Below, piece after piece: positions 24,106 through 36,306 of a stretch of DNA of 64,000 nucleotides. The translations under genes and the position numbers were made by a program. The notes under the pieces were generated by a model. It made no database searches, was not told the DNA's origin, and saw only the letters and a list, made by a program, of their open reading frames with translations. The DNA is from Heterocephalus glaber (lineage: Eukaryota; Chordata; Mammalia; Rodentia; Bathyergidae): positions 2,689,876 through 2,753,875 of the forward strand of contig NW_004624843.1 of the NCBI RefSeq assembly GCF_000247695.1. The letters are read 5' to 3'. Positions within the stretch are counted from its first letter, which is position 1. Each line of letters starts with the position of its first letter.

Positions 24106-24742
24106 GGACTTCATTTCTTATTCACCAGCATCATTCAGTTATTGAAATCTCTGCTTAGCTCTTTAGCCTTCTAAGTTTTGCTTTTAAATTGAGATTTTAT
24201 TTTTCTTGGAATCCTACCCTGTATATATGCACATTTTAAGAGCCTGTTCTTAACTGGAGAAAAGTTTCTTTGCAGATATATGTAGTCTCCCTTTGCTCAG
24301 TTTCCCTCTTTTCCAAGGTGTTCAAGATCAAGCACTCTGACAATCCGATCACTGCTGGGTCTCCTCAGTCTAGTAAGACTTCTGTTTTGAAAGTGGATTT
24401 CATTACCCTCTGCTGCAGTGAACTGGAAAATACTTTCAGGGAAAAGATGGGTTAATGTAGAGCTTCTGCCTCCACCATCTTTAAGGACTGCTGTCTAATC
24501 AATTCTTATTTACTATTATTGTTCATTAATGCTTTTAGCAGTTGGTTTTTTCTATTATGACCATTTTGTATAATAGTACCAACAGGAGGGTTAATTGAAC
24601 TCCAGCTACTTTGGCCTTACTGGAGCTGAACTCTGATCCAGCAATTTAATTTAAAACACTAAACTAATATATTAAATAGGTTATAAGCCCAAGGAGGTCT
24701 TAGTAGATCAGTTAGGAAGAAAAATTGCTCGAAGGAAGAGTT
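24106..24742 (-). mobile_element. Probable continuation of an inverted L1M remnant
   Basis: T-rich sequence with tttgcttttaaattgagatt and ggccttactggagctgaact. It resembles antisense L1M 5'-region sequence and may be the continuation of the block left of 23240, split by the two LTRs. The assignment is weak. Confidence 0.35.
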
Positions 24743-24754
24743 AATGTATTTCTG

Positions 24755-24837
24755 AGGGCTGGGGATTTAGCTCAGTGGTTCCCCTGCCTACCTCACAAGC
24801 AGAAGGTCCCAAGTTTGATCCCTGGTACCAAAAGAAA
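24755..24837 (+). mobile_element. tRNA-derived ID-like SINE with 12-bp TSD
   Basis: A sense SINE: ggggatttagctcagtggtt (A-box-like), cctcacaagcagaaggtccc, agtttgatccctggtacc (B-box-like), short A-rich tail. Identical target-site duplications aatgtatttctg lie at 24743-24754 and 24838-24849. The pol III box motifs are inherited from a tRNA, but this is a retroposon and not a tRNA gene. Confidence 0.93.
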
Positions 24838-24849
24838 AATGTATTTCTG

Positions 24850-25402
24850 GACAAATCTATTCTATTGTTTTTAAATTTTAAGAATTTTTTTAAACTAAAT
24901 GAATTAATCCAAATTTATGAAATTTAATTTTTTGATCAGTGATTAGAACTTGCACCTTAAATATTGTGATATCTTTCCCTGGATTTTCATTTAGTTTTGT
25001 GAAAACGACAGGTGCAGATACTGGATGAATTGAAAGATACCAAAGTGAGAGTCTAACTTTCAAATAACTTCTGCTGATAAAATTCCTTTTTGCTGGAATT
25101 CTGTGTATATAAAATATCTTCTCTTTTGAAGTAAAAAATTTAGTAAGTAAAGTCTTCTCATTATAGAATGTTGAGTGTAGACAGAATATGGTTAAGAAGA
25201 TAAAGAATAAATAAAATTTTATGGCAAAGAGGAGAGCTACATTGCATTTTTCCAGGAAATATTGATTGAAATATATTTTCATCTTTCTGAAACTTTATGG
25301 ATATTCTAGCAATTTGGGGAGAGTGGTTGCTCAAATAGCATTATAGCAATAAAACACCATCCAATAAACAAGGTATATAGCTTATCTATACTTTCCTTGG
25401 TT
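24850..25402. other. AT-rich spacer
   Basis: No recognised feature. A 130-codon minus frame at 24890-25282 is Phe/Lys/Leu-rich, as expected from AT-rich chance sequence, and resembles no family that I know. Confidence 0.45.
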
Positions 25403-25560
25403 TTGTGTTTCATTTATTCAACAAGTACATGTTGAATGGCTCCCATTTTTTGATGCCTACTACCCCTAGACATTAGGTATAAGTCAGTCAATGAGAAGTA
25501 AGTTCTATAGTACAAAATGTAACAAGATGGGCATGCTGTGAGTTACAAGGCATACAACAA
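25403..25560 (-). mobile_element. L2 LINE 3'-end fragment, inverted
   Basis: The sequence catttattcaacaagtacatg, followed by a gatgcctactacccctagac block, is the antisense of the L2 3' terminus. Confidence 0.5.
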
Positions 25561-27176
25561 AACATAAATTACTTCTATTTCCAAATACTGTTAATGTCTC
25601 TAAATGTATCATTAGGTAATTTTTATTAATTCATATCAAATATGATCTATATTTTATGTACTTTATAACGTAGGGAGCTGAAGCATAATCAAATTATTTT
25701 AGAAATAAAGGAAAATGAATTTTAATCACTTTTTTTCAGAGGAAAAGATTATGTTGTTTTCTTTAAATAAAATGTCAAGATTCATGTCCAGCTGAGAAAT
25801 CAAAAGCCCTACTGTCCTGTAATAATAATCCCTTGGCTACTGCATATCCCACTATTAAGTGTTACTTGTCTTCATTTTTACTTCTTTACTAGGAAAATGT
25901 AAGGAATAAAGATGATTACCAAAAATGCAAATTTTATGTCATGTAGGGAAGCACATTACTTCATACTGAATCTCTGTGGAACAAGAATGCCTGCAGAGGT
26001 AGAGTCACGTTTTTTCATGACTTGGAAACAAGACAAGGATAACTGTTTTGCCTTATAGATCAAAGACATTACCCATCACCACCTACAGTGTTCCTTGACT
26101 TCTGATTATCTTTAGGGAAGTTATCCACAGTTCCCCCTGAGTCCTTGCTTCTGTTGCTCTATGTGAGCAGAGATCTCAGGCCTCTAGCTTCTCCCTTGTT
26201 CCTGCTAATAGTACCAATTTCATCCTGTAGATGAAACAAGATGGTTGGACTATGCCTTCACAATAGGGATGCTCCTAAATTCAACCCTCTCAGAATTTTC
26301 ATTTGATAGTAATACAGGTTGACATTTTTGTTACATATTTCTTGAAGATATTTTGGATTATGTGAGTATACATGGAAAATTGGATATGTGAGAACATCTT
26401 TCTCCACTGGTTATAGAATTCATGAATCCCATTCCAACTCAAGCCATTTCCTTAAAACATTAGAATTTGTATTTGTGTTTTATTCCATATCCTTCTAGGT
26501 TTTATTTTGATTGAATACATGCATTTCTTAATAAAGTTTGAAAGCATTCTGAGTTGGCTATAATTCTCTTGGCCTTCATAGGATACTGCAGGAGCTTCTC
26601 ATCCTTTAGTCATATGGCTCACTTTAAATACATTCTTTTTTCTGTAGACTTAACTTGTTATTTCAGTGGCCTCATTCAGTAGGATTTTAAAATAAACTTT
26701 CCCATTCTAGGACTGCTGGTCAACCTCTGCAGACACCTTGAGGGGGCACAAGTTTGGCGGGGGACATCTGGCTATATGATGCCAAGCTAATTAAATTGAG
26801 ATTAAAATTCTACAATTCCAAAGTAATCATTTCAGAAGTTGGGATGATTTTCCATCATTCTCAGATTTTGAGATAGGAAATGTCTTTCCATGCAACTAAA
26901 GGAAGAAGTGATAAGAAAAGAAGGGAAATGAGAGAGATTGGTTTCTAATTGAAAGCTTTCAGTCCATTTAGTTAAGGCAGTGACAACAGAAGAGAGAGTG
27001 AAGTATGATGAGAAAGAACAGAAAGATCCAAAATGTTAAAGTAGAGACCGATAGTATTTTCCTAAATAGAATTTTTTCTAACATATTCAAATATTAAATC
27101 CCCAGAAAGGACAATATATAGTAACTTGTAGGAGGATAAATATAAATAATAAAAGACCAAACAAAGGAGAAATGGC

Positions 27177-27207
<31 letters not shown>

Positions 27208-28740
27208 TGACATTGGAGATCCATAAAACATGTTAATGTTTTTCTGATGAAAAAGTATTTAGGATATTTATACATCATACTGATATATGTGGAAGTATAG
27301 TTCCTTATATCTACTGAAAATTTTAAAAATAGGCCTAGTAATATTTAGCATGAGTTTAAATATTAAAGCCAATATTCAGTAGCTTCTTATAATTCAAATA
27401 TTATTTGTAGTCTAGAATATTATATATTGTACCATGAAAAATAAAACACAACATCATTATATCCACTTAGAAACACCAGAGAAGATAGCCAGTTCCAATC
27501 TGTAGTATCATTTAACAACAGGATATTTTCTGCATTTAGTATTTCTTTCATTTAGTAGAAGAGAAAATAATTCTTGGCCTAGACAAGGAAACTACTCTGA
27601 AATTCAAAAAATTTAAATACAGCACCCTATTTCCCACTAGAGTTTAATGGCATAATTATAAATGATGGCTTTTGTTGTGAGAGATTCATTTTTCTTAGTA
27701 AAACAACTGCATGAGTATATTTACTTTGGATTGTGTTACTTGAAATTTCAATTCATACTCTCACACTATCCATTACAACTGAGAAAAACTCATTTCATTT
27801 CATTACATGTTCTTGTGTCTCTGTATTTTTAATCTTAATTCTTTCAACTAGTCATGTTTTATGTGCTCTGCAGCTCATATTGTTCTTTCCTCATTTGAAA
27901 TTCTTACTGAAATAAATTTGATATTTTATTTATTCCCCTTCTAGTTTGACAGAAGAAGTAATAAAAACACTCAATGTAGGTTTCATTTCTTTCCTTTCTA
28001 GCAATTATGCACTATAATTAGTAATACAAATTTATATATTTAGTTCATAAACAACTTTTTAGAGATATATACCTATATGTGAAGCATTTTGCTTGGGGCT
28101 GATATTTTTTTAAAGGTATGGTATTTACAAGGTATTTGGAAACATAACAAAACCTATTTTCTTTTATATTATATTTTGAATGATATAAAATATGGAAAAT
28201 TAAAATTTATAATATATGTAATTTTATATCAAATAAAGTAGAAAATGGAGGTTTAGTTGTTTTAACTTGATGTGATAACATTTCAAAATATAATCTATCA
28301 TTTCCTTTCATGATAATTTTTTGCTATAGTCAGATATTTTCAAATCCATGTGCATGCAGATGAAGCATTTTATAATAATTAATAATGTGAGTACATTCAA
28401 ACTTATATCATACTCCTGGAAAGTCTGTTTCAACATTATGTTATGTTTTTATGTTATTATTTGAAATTATTTATAATGGCAGATGCTCAAAATTATTGAT
28501 GGTTTGGTGAACACTTAATATGAAAGTTAGTATTTTAATTAAGAATTAAATTCAGAAATATTAAGGAAGAATGCATTGCATTGTTATTGATAATGTGAGT
28601 AAATTCATAACTATCACTTTCTCATGGTATTTTTATAGTCTTACCTTTTAAAAGTACAGTGGTAGGAACAGCTTTTAAAAATATTTCTAGGTTTATCACA
28701 CAATCATGATATTTCTGCTTCTCTAATAGTCACAGAATGT
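25561..28740. other. Long AT-rich interval, no gene recognised
   Basis: About 3.2 kb of AT-rich DNA with no protein-coding, RNA or confidently named repeat feature apart from an AT microsatellite at 27177-27208. The 28000-28600 portion is extremely AT-rich. Confidence 0.45.
27177..27208. repeat. (AT)n microsatellite
   Basis: An alternating AT run with a single G interruption. Confidence 0.93.
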
Positions 28741-29125
28741 CTTAGTTTATTTTCTATCCCTATGCCAGAATTTTCCAGACTGGATAATTTATAAAGAAAA
28801 TGAGTTTATTTGGTTCATAATTCTAGAGAGAAGTCCATGAACATCGTGCCAGCATTTACTCAGCTTCTGGTGAGGACTTCACGCTATTTCAACTCACATG
28901 GAGTGGGGACAATAACACAGGCATGGGTAAAGGGGAAAACATCAGGAGCATCCGCTCTTTCCGGGCATCCCACTGTTGAGATACTAATCCTGTCCTACCA
29001 GAGCTACCTTAATCCTTCTTAATGACCTAATCACTTCTTAAGGGCTTCCTACTTGTCAACATTGTTACATAGGAGACCCAATTTCAACATGAATTTCAGA
29101 GAGGAAAAACCATGTCCTAAACACA
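28741..29125 (-). mobile_element. MaLR-type LTR, inverted
   Basis: Contains ccagactggataatttataa and agaaaatgagtttatttggt, the diagnostic antisense 3' end of THE1/MST-like LTRs. It later has cttaatgacctaatcacttc and acccaatttcaacatgaatt. It is a solo LTR with no internal region. Confidence 0.72.
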
Positions 29126-30368
29126 GCAGAAGATAATTGATTTTTCCAAAAGATATTGCTGTAACAGTAAAGGCAAATTTAATTTTTCTACCAGAGAGGT
29201 GCCTATGGAGAGGGAAGTCTTTTTGGATTCACAGTAAAAGGATGTCTAGCTAATATTTTGTCAAGCAGTAATTTCCTTGCACAAGTCCCTCTCTTGTAGA
29301 AAGGTAGAACATTAGTAAATCATACCAGGATGATCTACGTGTGAGAGTTTTTAACCATCTCTCACCCTGTGTGCCTCCCACAGCTTTCCACACTGCTTCT
29401 AGGATTGGAAGAAACTCCTACCCACCACTTCCACTGACAGGATTTAGGCAAGCCCCTTCTCCCTCTGGGTGAGTCGAACAATTTCTAAAACCTAGAAATG
29501 CGTTTCTTATCACCACACCTGCACCCAAAGGTTTTGTTCCTAAATGGCATTATTGCCATTATAGTCCTAGCCCAATGCCAGGTCTGTCTATAATCATGAC
29601 TAACTTAGGAACCCCACCATTATTGATCACATTATTTCTAAAGAAAAGTGAATTCCCTCAGCAATGAAATTATCTGAAAAAGAATGGACTTTTTAAAATA
29701 CAAAAAGTGTTTCACAACCTCTCACATCAGAATCTACTTTTATTTTGCCTTTAATTATATATCTCAAAATCAGGCATTATGTAGTATCTGTGTCTGTGCT
29801 AAAATCAAGACGTCTGCTTTTCTTGGAAATCTAATTCCAAAATACAATAACTCAATGAAAACCCATTGCTAAGTTTCCTCTAGAATGATAAGAGAAGATC
29901 TTATGTCCACTGAAGAAACTTCTGCTTTTCATACATACTGAAGGTGACAGCATATTTTTAGATGCAGAAAAGCCTTGCAGGTTGCCAGCTTTTGGGGAAT
30001 CTTACTTTCCCAAGTCCTCATGCTTTACTAGCTTCTTTCAAGTAAAATTTTCATGTGTCTTTCAAGCCTAACACCTGGGTTGGGTTCATGCATGTGATTC
30101 CTGTGCAGCTGCACAAGGGACCCACTCTTGGTACAATTTTCTATAGTCAAAGTCTTGAGATTTTCTCTCTAAACTTGTGTTTTTCAGTGGTCTGATGGGG
30201 CAATTGAACACACAAGTGGTCAGAGGAGATAATATTCACTGTGTTTTTCCATGGAGCTTCGGTGCCTGATTTGCATGGTGCATTCCCAAAGCTCTCCAGC
30301 TCCTTCCATGGAGCTCCTTCTAGGGGATCCATGCATATGAAGTTCAGTGTGACTCAAACAGGGGGTAA
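29126..30368. other. Unannotated spacer
   Basis: No gene recognised. Small overlapping minus frames around 30147-30498 are not supported. Confidence 0.4.
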
Positions 30369-30700
30369 TATGGTTTGAAATAAGAATGTCCTCCAAAGGC
30401 CTCATGCATTCATAGCCAATGCTTTGGAAAGGTGACTGAATCATGAGGATGATATAGCTGAGGGCTGTTAGGAGGTGGAGCCTGGTCAGAAGAGGCAAGT
30501 CCCTGGAGGCGTTACCAAGGAGGGTGTATTTCCCTCCTCAGCTATTCTCTGCTCTTTCTGCTTCCTGGCCTCCACGACTAGAGCAAATGTCCTCTGCTCA
30601 GGCTCTTCCACCACGCCTTCTTATTTTGGAGTCAGTTGTCCATGGACTGAAAATATAAGCCAAAATAAACTTCTCTGCAGGGGACCGAAATATTGATTAT
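30369..30700 (+). mobile_element. MaLR-like LTR
   Basis: Opens atggtttgaaataagaatgt, a decayed form of the tatggtttg MaLR start. It then has gactgaatcatgagg, gctctttctgcttcctggcc and ataagccaaaataaacttct, the last matching the conserved 3' block with an AATAAA signal. Sense orientation. Confidence 0.6.
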
Positions 30701-30899
30701 GCTCAAAGCAGGCTGTAAGCAGTGCAGGATGTAAAGAGCTAACTCCACAACAGGCTTTATCGAAATGAGTTCAGCTGAAGCCTCCGTTCCGAGGTCAGAG
30801 TAAGTTGCACCCAAATTCCTTTCCCATAACTAAACCTTTCTTAACTAGAAGGATAATGTTCTATTGCAACCAAATATTTTGTCTATTCTGTTCCTAATT

Positions 30900-31209
30900 T
30901 GAGAATTCTTTGTCTTGTCCTTTATGAGGCTTGCTTACATTAATTTTCATAGAAACCACACAGACCTTACATCATTACACACAGTCCTATTCTTGCATGT
31001 AGCTCGCCTTTACCCCACTTGATCACCAGTAAAAATCAGTGACTTGGACCAGCCAGTGCCTTTGTTGGCTACACCAGCACTGGTCTTCCCAGTTTTCCCA
31101 ATTTCTGTCTCTTTTAGCTCTGTCATTTATTTTCTTTTTTTCTTCAGGCTTGCATCGTACACTGAGCAGGAAACTGGAGCCTACTGCAGAGGTTTCCAGT
31201 AACATTTCA
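30900..31209 (+). mobile_element. Candidate ERV LTR 3' portion (copy A)
   Basis: The end actgcagaggtttccagtaaca, together with the upstream ctttgttggctacaccagcac block, aligns with the segment ending at 41731. Both look like the R-U5 end of one LTR family, and here the terminus keeps the expected final CA. The 5' limit is unknown and the family is not named. Confidence 0.4.
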
Positions 31210-32004
31210 GAGGTTTCCAGGACTTCTTTAAATTATAGATATCATATATTGTCTCTCAGTGATGAAGAAAGTGACTAAGACAGAGGGGAACTAAGTTAGC
31301 AAGTGAATTAACAGAAGTAGTACTAGTAGCTCTGAGAAATCACACTTTCTGTTCAAACCAGAACTTATTTCTTATTTCTTGAGCAAAGAAGTCCTGTATG
31401 ATCCTGGGAGTGAACTGAACCATTGAAGGCTACCTTCCCCCTCTCCATAACAGGGGCACAATGCTTGTTTAATCTCAGAGCAGAAAGCAGATACTTGAGA
31501 CTACGAGTCTCAACTGTGACACCCCAATGATTCATTTGTGTGAAGACGCAGTTTACTTTTTTTAGATTCTGAGATCTCATTCAACCTCAGCCTTCTCCCA
31601 TTCTTTATCTAATCCTTCTGGTATGAAGTCCTCATACCAAAGCCTCATACAGTTGTGAATCTGCAGATCCAATCCTTTCGATGTTTGCTCCAGCTGACAA
31701 CTCTGCTCTGACCTCTTTCCCACCCTTTATCCCAACCCTTCTAAAACTAAACCAGACCATTGACTCAGTGAGTGAACTTTGCTTAAAACCTCTCCAGTTT
31801 TGCCCAGATGGCTGAATTCAGTTTTTCCCTTTGGACTCAAAGTAATAACCCAGGCCCTGAAGCCAGTTCATAGCCCAGAGAGAATTTAAATGTCACCAGT
31901 CTCTCGGGTGAACCACATATGGAAATAATGTGTGAAGCCAGTGAAAATGAAAATAGGTGGTGTAAGTTGAAAGATGGTAGCTATTATGTAAAACTAATAG
32001 TCTA
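31210..32004. other. Unannotated spacer
   Basis: No gene or repeat recognised. Confidence 0.4.
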
Positions 32005-32135
32005 TTCTTTGTTATTCAATTGTATTTATTGGGTAACTGTAGTGTTGTAGATTCTAGGAACATAGTGAAGAGGAGGAGAAAAAACAAGCAAAAATACTCT
32101 CTGCCTTTGCAATACTTCCAGTCAAGTATACAAGT
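32005..32135 (-). mobile_element. L2 LINE 3'-end fragment, inverted
   Basis: A tgtatttattgggtaactgt block, then gattctaggaacatagtgaa and a ctgcctttgcaatacttcca-like stretch, follow the antisense L2 3' end. Diverged. Confidence 0.45.
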
Positions 32136-33394
32136 ACACGACATGCCTCCTTCATCTCTAAAACTTTTATTTCTATTCCATCCATGAGAGGAAGGTAAAC
32201 ATTAAAAAAAACACAAGGCTGAGACATAGACTGACTATTTTAATTTCTCTTAGGAAAAATTTCTGAAAAGCCCAATTTTAAGTACTCCTTTTAAGAAAGA
32301 ATATGCTTCATGGTACAGTTTTGGCTAACAGTTGAAAAAGATTGAGGGAATGAATGAGATTTCAGTAGCAAGAAAAAGAGCCATTTCAGTATCCTGGATG
32401 GGAAGAGAGCAAACTCTCATCACAGCCATCAATTATTATTGTAGCTTCTCAGTATTCATGCTCCAATCTCTGCTCAGGGAGTCTCTCAGAATGCAAGCTT
32501 TTTCTGGGATTCGTATATATATTTTCAATGTCCCGGAAGAAGGCTTTTGTGCATAGGAAAGATTATTTGGAGCACAACCTTTAAAAAGAGAATATTAAAT
32601 TATTATAACTTCAACTCCAAAAATCTATTCTTCCTTAAACAGTGAACTCAGATGATACATTTTATCATTCTGTTTACAAATCAACAAGCTATTTGGCAAT
32701 CTTTTTTTTTACAGAGGCCTTGCTAATTACTTCATCTTATGTATAAATTTAATCCATCATATTCTTCTTGATAATTTTAACTGAAGTATTGATGATTGTC
32801 TTTTTAAGTGCTATTTTTTGAGTGACAGAAAAATCTCAAGTACTATGGTAACTCTTAAAAGCTAATGAATTAAATAGGCATATTATTAAAGTAATTTCTC
32901 AAACAATCTAATTCAGAGCTATGGTCAAATAAAGTTTAGCAGCAAAGAGACAGGCATTCGAAACAATCCAGAGTGAGCCTTGATAAAGACATTGTACGGG
33001 AGAAAGTGGTAAGGTAAACATTTTAGATTGGATTTTTAAAATTGTTATTAAGATGATATTGCAAGCCTCATTAAATGTAGCATTTTCAAAGGCATAAAAA
33101 CAGCTGGGGTCAGAAGTTATTAAGCTAATTGATGTTTATCAGAAAGTTGTTGAAGCATGTTATCATGTATGTTGATAAGCATCTCTCAGAAGGGTTCTTG
33201 ATCACCGCACATCACAGAGTTCTGCCCCAGTGCAGGGTCTGGATGACTGGTTCTCTTTCTTAAGATGATGAGTCTTAAATTAATATCTAATATCACAGTA
33301 AATTTCTATTTAAAATCTCAGCCAAGTCAGTTACTCAGTTAACCAGTTTTAATTCTAATTACCCCATCATGGCAAGTTATTTATAATGTTAAAA
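32136..33394. other. Unannotated spacer
   Basis: No gene recognised. A 74-codon plus frame at 32332-32556 has no similarity that I recognise. Confidence 0.4.
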
Positions 33395-33550
33395 ACACTT
33401 AACATTTGTAATCACGTAGAATCCTCTTTAACACAGAAATGTGAGTACTTTAAATTTGATTCCTTCAATGTTTTCATAGATGATGAGGTCTTCCCAGGGT
33501 TAAAAGTCACTTAGCCACTGGGGATACACTAATCCTGCTGACTGAATGAA
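33395..33550 (-). mobile_element. MIR SINE, inverted
   Basis: Follows the reverse complement of MIR: aatcctctttaacacagaaa, tagatgatgaggtc, gttaaaagtcacttagccac. Old copy. Confidence 0.5.
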
Positions 33551-33634
33551 GATCTTTACTGAAGATCTCAGCTGAATTTGAGGTCTGGGAATTCATCTAT
33601 GGGTGACATTTTTTCTCCCAAACTTGCCAATCCC

Positions 33635-33673
33635 TTTCTCTCTTTCTTTCCTTTCTTTCTTTCTTTCTTTCCT

Positions 33674-33724
<51 letters not shown>

Positions 33725-33780
33725 CTCTCTCTCTCTTTCTTTCTTCCTTCCTTCCTTCCTTTCTTTTTCTCTTTCTTTCC
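33635..33780. repeat. (TTTC)n microsatellite, about 145 bp
   Basis: Tetranucleotide array with TC and TTCC variants. Continuous with the SINE tail on its right. Confidence 0.95.
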
Positions 33781-33864
33781 TTTTTTTTTTTTGTACCAGG
33801 GATCAAACTCAGGACCTTGCGCTTGTGAGGCAGGCAATGGCACCACTGAGCTAAATCCCCCGCT
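33640..33864 (-). mobile_element. ID-like SINE whose tail has become a TTTC microsatellite
   Basis: The SINE body (about 33781-33863) is inverted: poly(T), gtaccagggatcaaactcag, then ccactgagctaaatccccc. The target-site duplication atccctttct appears at 33630-33639 and 33865-33874. The duplication lies outside the TTTC tract, so the microsatellite sits inside the inserted element, at its A-rich tail. Translated frames over the tract give only Ser/Phe/Leu or Lys/Glu/Arg low-complexity peptides. Confidence 0.88.
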
Positions 33865-34087
33865 ATCCCTTTCTTTTAGTCACCATGTTCAACTCCTTAA
33901 GAGAATGTTGCTCTCTTAGCCCACATTGCCCATGTCACCTTATTTAACATTAGAACTGTCTATGTTTTCTATTACTAGTGAAGATTGGAACGCTCCACTA
34001 AGAATAGCTAACTTTGCTAAATGGTGTTACATGTATTTGCCTCTTTTGTATTTAATAATTTTTTGTCTAAATTTAAAAATGCATTGA

Positions 34088-34193
34088 GGGGCCGGGGATT
34101 TAGCTCAGTAGTTCCACCGCCTGCCTCACAAGTGCAAGGACCCATGTTTGATCCCAGGTAACAAAAAATAAAAAAGAAAATAAAATAAAAAAT
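34088..34193 (+). mobile_element. ID-like SINE with 12-bp TSD
   Basis: A sense SINE: gccggggatttagctcagta, cctgcctcacaagtgcaagg, gtttgatcccaggtaac, then a tail of AAAAT/AAAAG repeats. Identical duplications aaaaatgcattg lie at 34075-34086 and 34194-34205. Confidence 0.94.
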
Positions 34194-34505
34194 AAAAATG
34201 CATTGGGGTCATTCTGGTAGATACTTCACATACTGAAATGATTTGGTCACGCCCTCTTTGAGTTGGTTTGGATCTTTTCATGGTCCAGTCTGGTGATATT
34301 CAATGTCCCCTGTGATAGTGGTGCTAATGGTGCTAATGACAGCAGATGTGGATGCTATGGAGGTATCCTGTATGAACTGTAAGCACCCTGGCATCCATGC
34401 TAGTGTGTGCCTCTGGAAACCATCCTGGGAGCTCCTATCAACCAGCTTCCTTTGGCTCCCCATCATTTTTTCAAACCCCCTGATAGCCTTCCAATACACT
34501 AGTAC

Positions 34506-34590
34506 AAGGGGCCGGGGATTTAGCTCAGTGATGCTGTACCTGCCTGGGAAGCACAAGGTCCTGAGTTTGATCCCCAGTACCAGAAAAAAT
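34506..34590 (+). mobile_element. ID-like SINE with TSD
   Basis: A sense SINE: gccggggatttagctcagtg, gcctgggaagcacaaggtcc, gagtttgatccccagtacc. Target-site duplications caatacactagtac (34492-34505) and caatgtactagtac (34591-34604) match at 12 of 14 positions. Confidence 0.92.
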
Positions 34591-34604
34591 CAATGTACTA
34601 GTAC

Positions 34605-35888
34605 CTTTATACTGAATTATTTGCAGTCAGGAGCTCTGATATGCAAAATTGTGCCTAAGGAAAGAAAACTTAATACAGATGTAATTGTTGAACAATACCA
34701 TAATGGTTTATAGGAATTTCTTTAAAGCATGTGGTAACTTGAGGGGTATTTTAAAGCATTTAACTCTAAATAATATGTTCTATTATTTTGATAAGTAAGT
34801 AATAAGAGTATATTTAAAATTTGGAAGGTACATAACAAATTATTAAAAATGATTATCATTGAAAATGATCATTTTTGTATGATGACATTATAGGTGATAC
34901 ATTTTCTCCTTGTCTGTATTTTTTAAGTCCATAAAATAGATAATTTTTAAAATTTCAAACTTGCATTTTTATAGAAAATAGCATATATGACTTTACCATT
35001 GCTATTTTTTTCTAAATCAAAGGCCTATAAATGTTAACATTATCAAAATAGACTGTTTAGAATGTTACTGAAATAACAGATACAATAGATACAATATCGA
35101 GAGGAATATAGATACAATAGACACAATATCGAGAGGAAGTTAATTGTTACCTCTCAGGAACTATATAGATATTCAAGACACTAAACCTGAAGAAAATGTG
35201 TCAAAATCTTGTAAGACTATTTTATAATACTATTAAATTAAAAATTGTTCCTGTTCTGTTACTTCAAATACTCTAAATATTTTTGTGTTGTTAGATAGTG
35301 ACAATCTTGTTTTTTAATTATTTATATCTACTGTCATAAATAGTATCATAAATAACTATCATAAATAGCACTGTATAAGAAAAATAACGCTTATGTTAGC
35401 ATGTATTTCATTATTTATCCTACCCTTGAGCATTTGGTCCATCATCACTACCTGGGATAATATTCTCCTTGGGAATTTAATTTGAGAATTGAGTGCTATT
35501 GAGTAAAACAGATTAGAGTAACATTAATAAATATAAGCAGTCACAATGTAAAATATTTCAGGAAAATGGCACTACCAAAATTGCATTTAAAGCTTTCGAT
35601 ATCTCTTCAAGCACTGCTTTACAAGAGTCTTACTTGTTCTGATATGTCAATTATTCATTATCATTTAAGTTAAAAACATTTTCTAATTACCATTATAATT
35701 TCCTATTTGATTCAGGGACATTATAGTTTCATTCCAAGGCAACCGAATAAATTACAAAAACACATATCATTAAGAAAAATACCAAGTATTCTTAGAAATG
35801 ATTGTAAATCTAAGGAAATCCTAATCCAAACACATCAGATTTAATATGACATCCACTAAATAATTAAGTGATTTGTCTGTGTGCTAAA
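34605..35888. other. AT-rich spacer with a 32-bp tandem duplication
   Basis: No gene recognised. At 35078-35138 a 32-bp unit ending in acaatatcgagaggaa is present twice in tandem with few differences. Confidence 0.5.
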
Positions 35889-36306
35889 GTTTAGATACGG
35901 CTTGAGTGTGACCCCCAAAGATCCATGTGAAATGCGGTCCTCAATAGGGTAATATTGGAGACTGGTGAAAGGTGATTAGGGCATTGAGTATCACCCTCTG
36001 AAATGGTCAATACTGGTCTCATGGAATGAGCTGGTTGTTCTCATGAGAACAAGATGTTGTAAGAGAGCAAGGTGGCACCTCCTTGTTCTCTGGTTCCTGA
36101 TCTCATCATGGGATTGTTCTCACATGTGCCTCCACCATGTTACCATCTGCCATGATGTGACCAAGCCACAAGTATCATCACCAGAGCTGGTGTCATGCTG
36201 TTTGGACTCATGGCCTCCAAAACTGTGAGCATGAACTAATTCTTTTCTTTATACATTAACCAGCCTCAGGTACTTTGTTATAGCAGTAGGAAAATGGACC
36301 AATACA
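35889..36306 (+). mobile_element. MaLR LTR (MST-like)
   Basis: A nearly full-length sense LTR. It has gtttagatacggcttgagtg, gagctggttgttctcatgag, ctccaaaactgtgagcatga, then tttctttatacattaaccag and ctcaggtactttgttatagc, the conserved MST/THE1 3' end. No internal region. Confidence 0.8.

Noticed and set aside
24755..24837. A tRNA gene, because of A-box- and B-box-like motifs
   Set aside because: The same sequence recurs through the window with A-rich tails and target duplications. It is a tRNA-derived SINE with no intact cloverleaf.
33568..33919. Several frames encoding Lys/Glu/Arg- or Ser/Phe/Leu-rich peptides
   Set aside because: Translations of the TTTC microsatellite and SINE.
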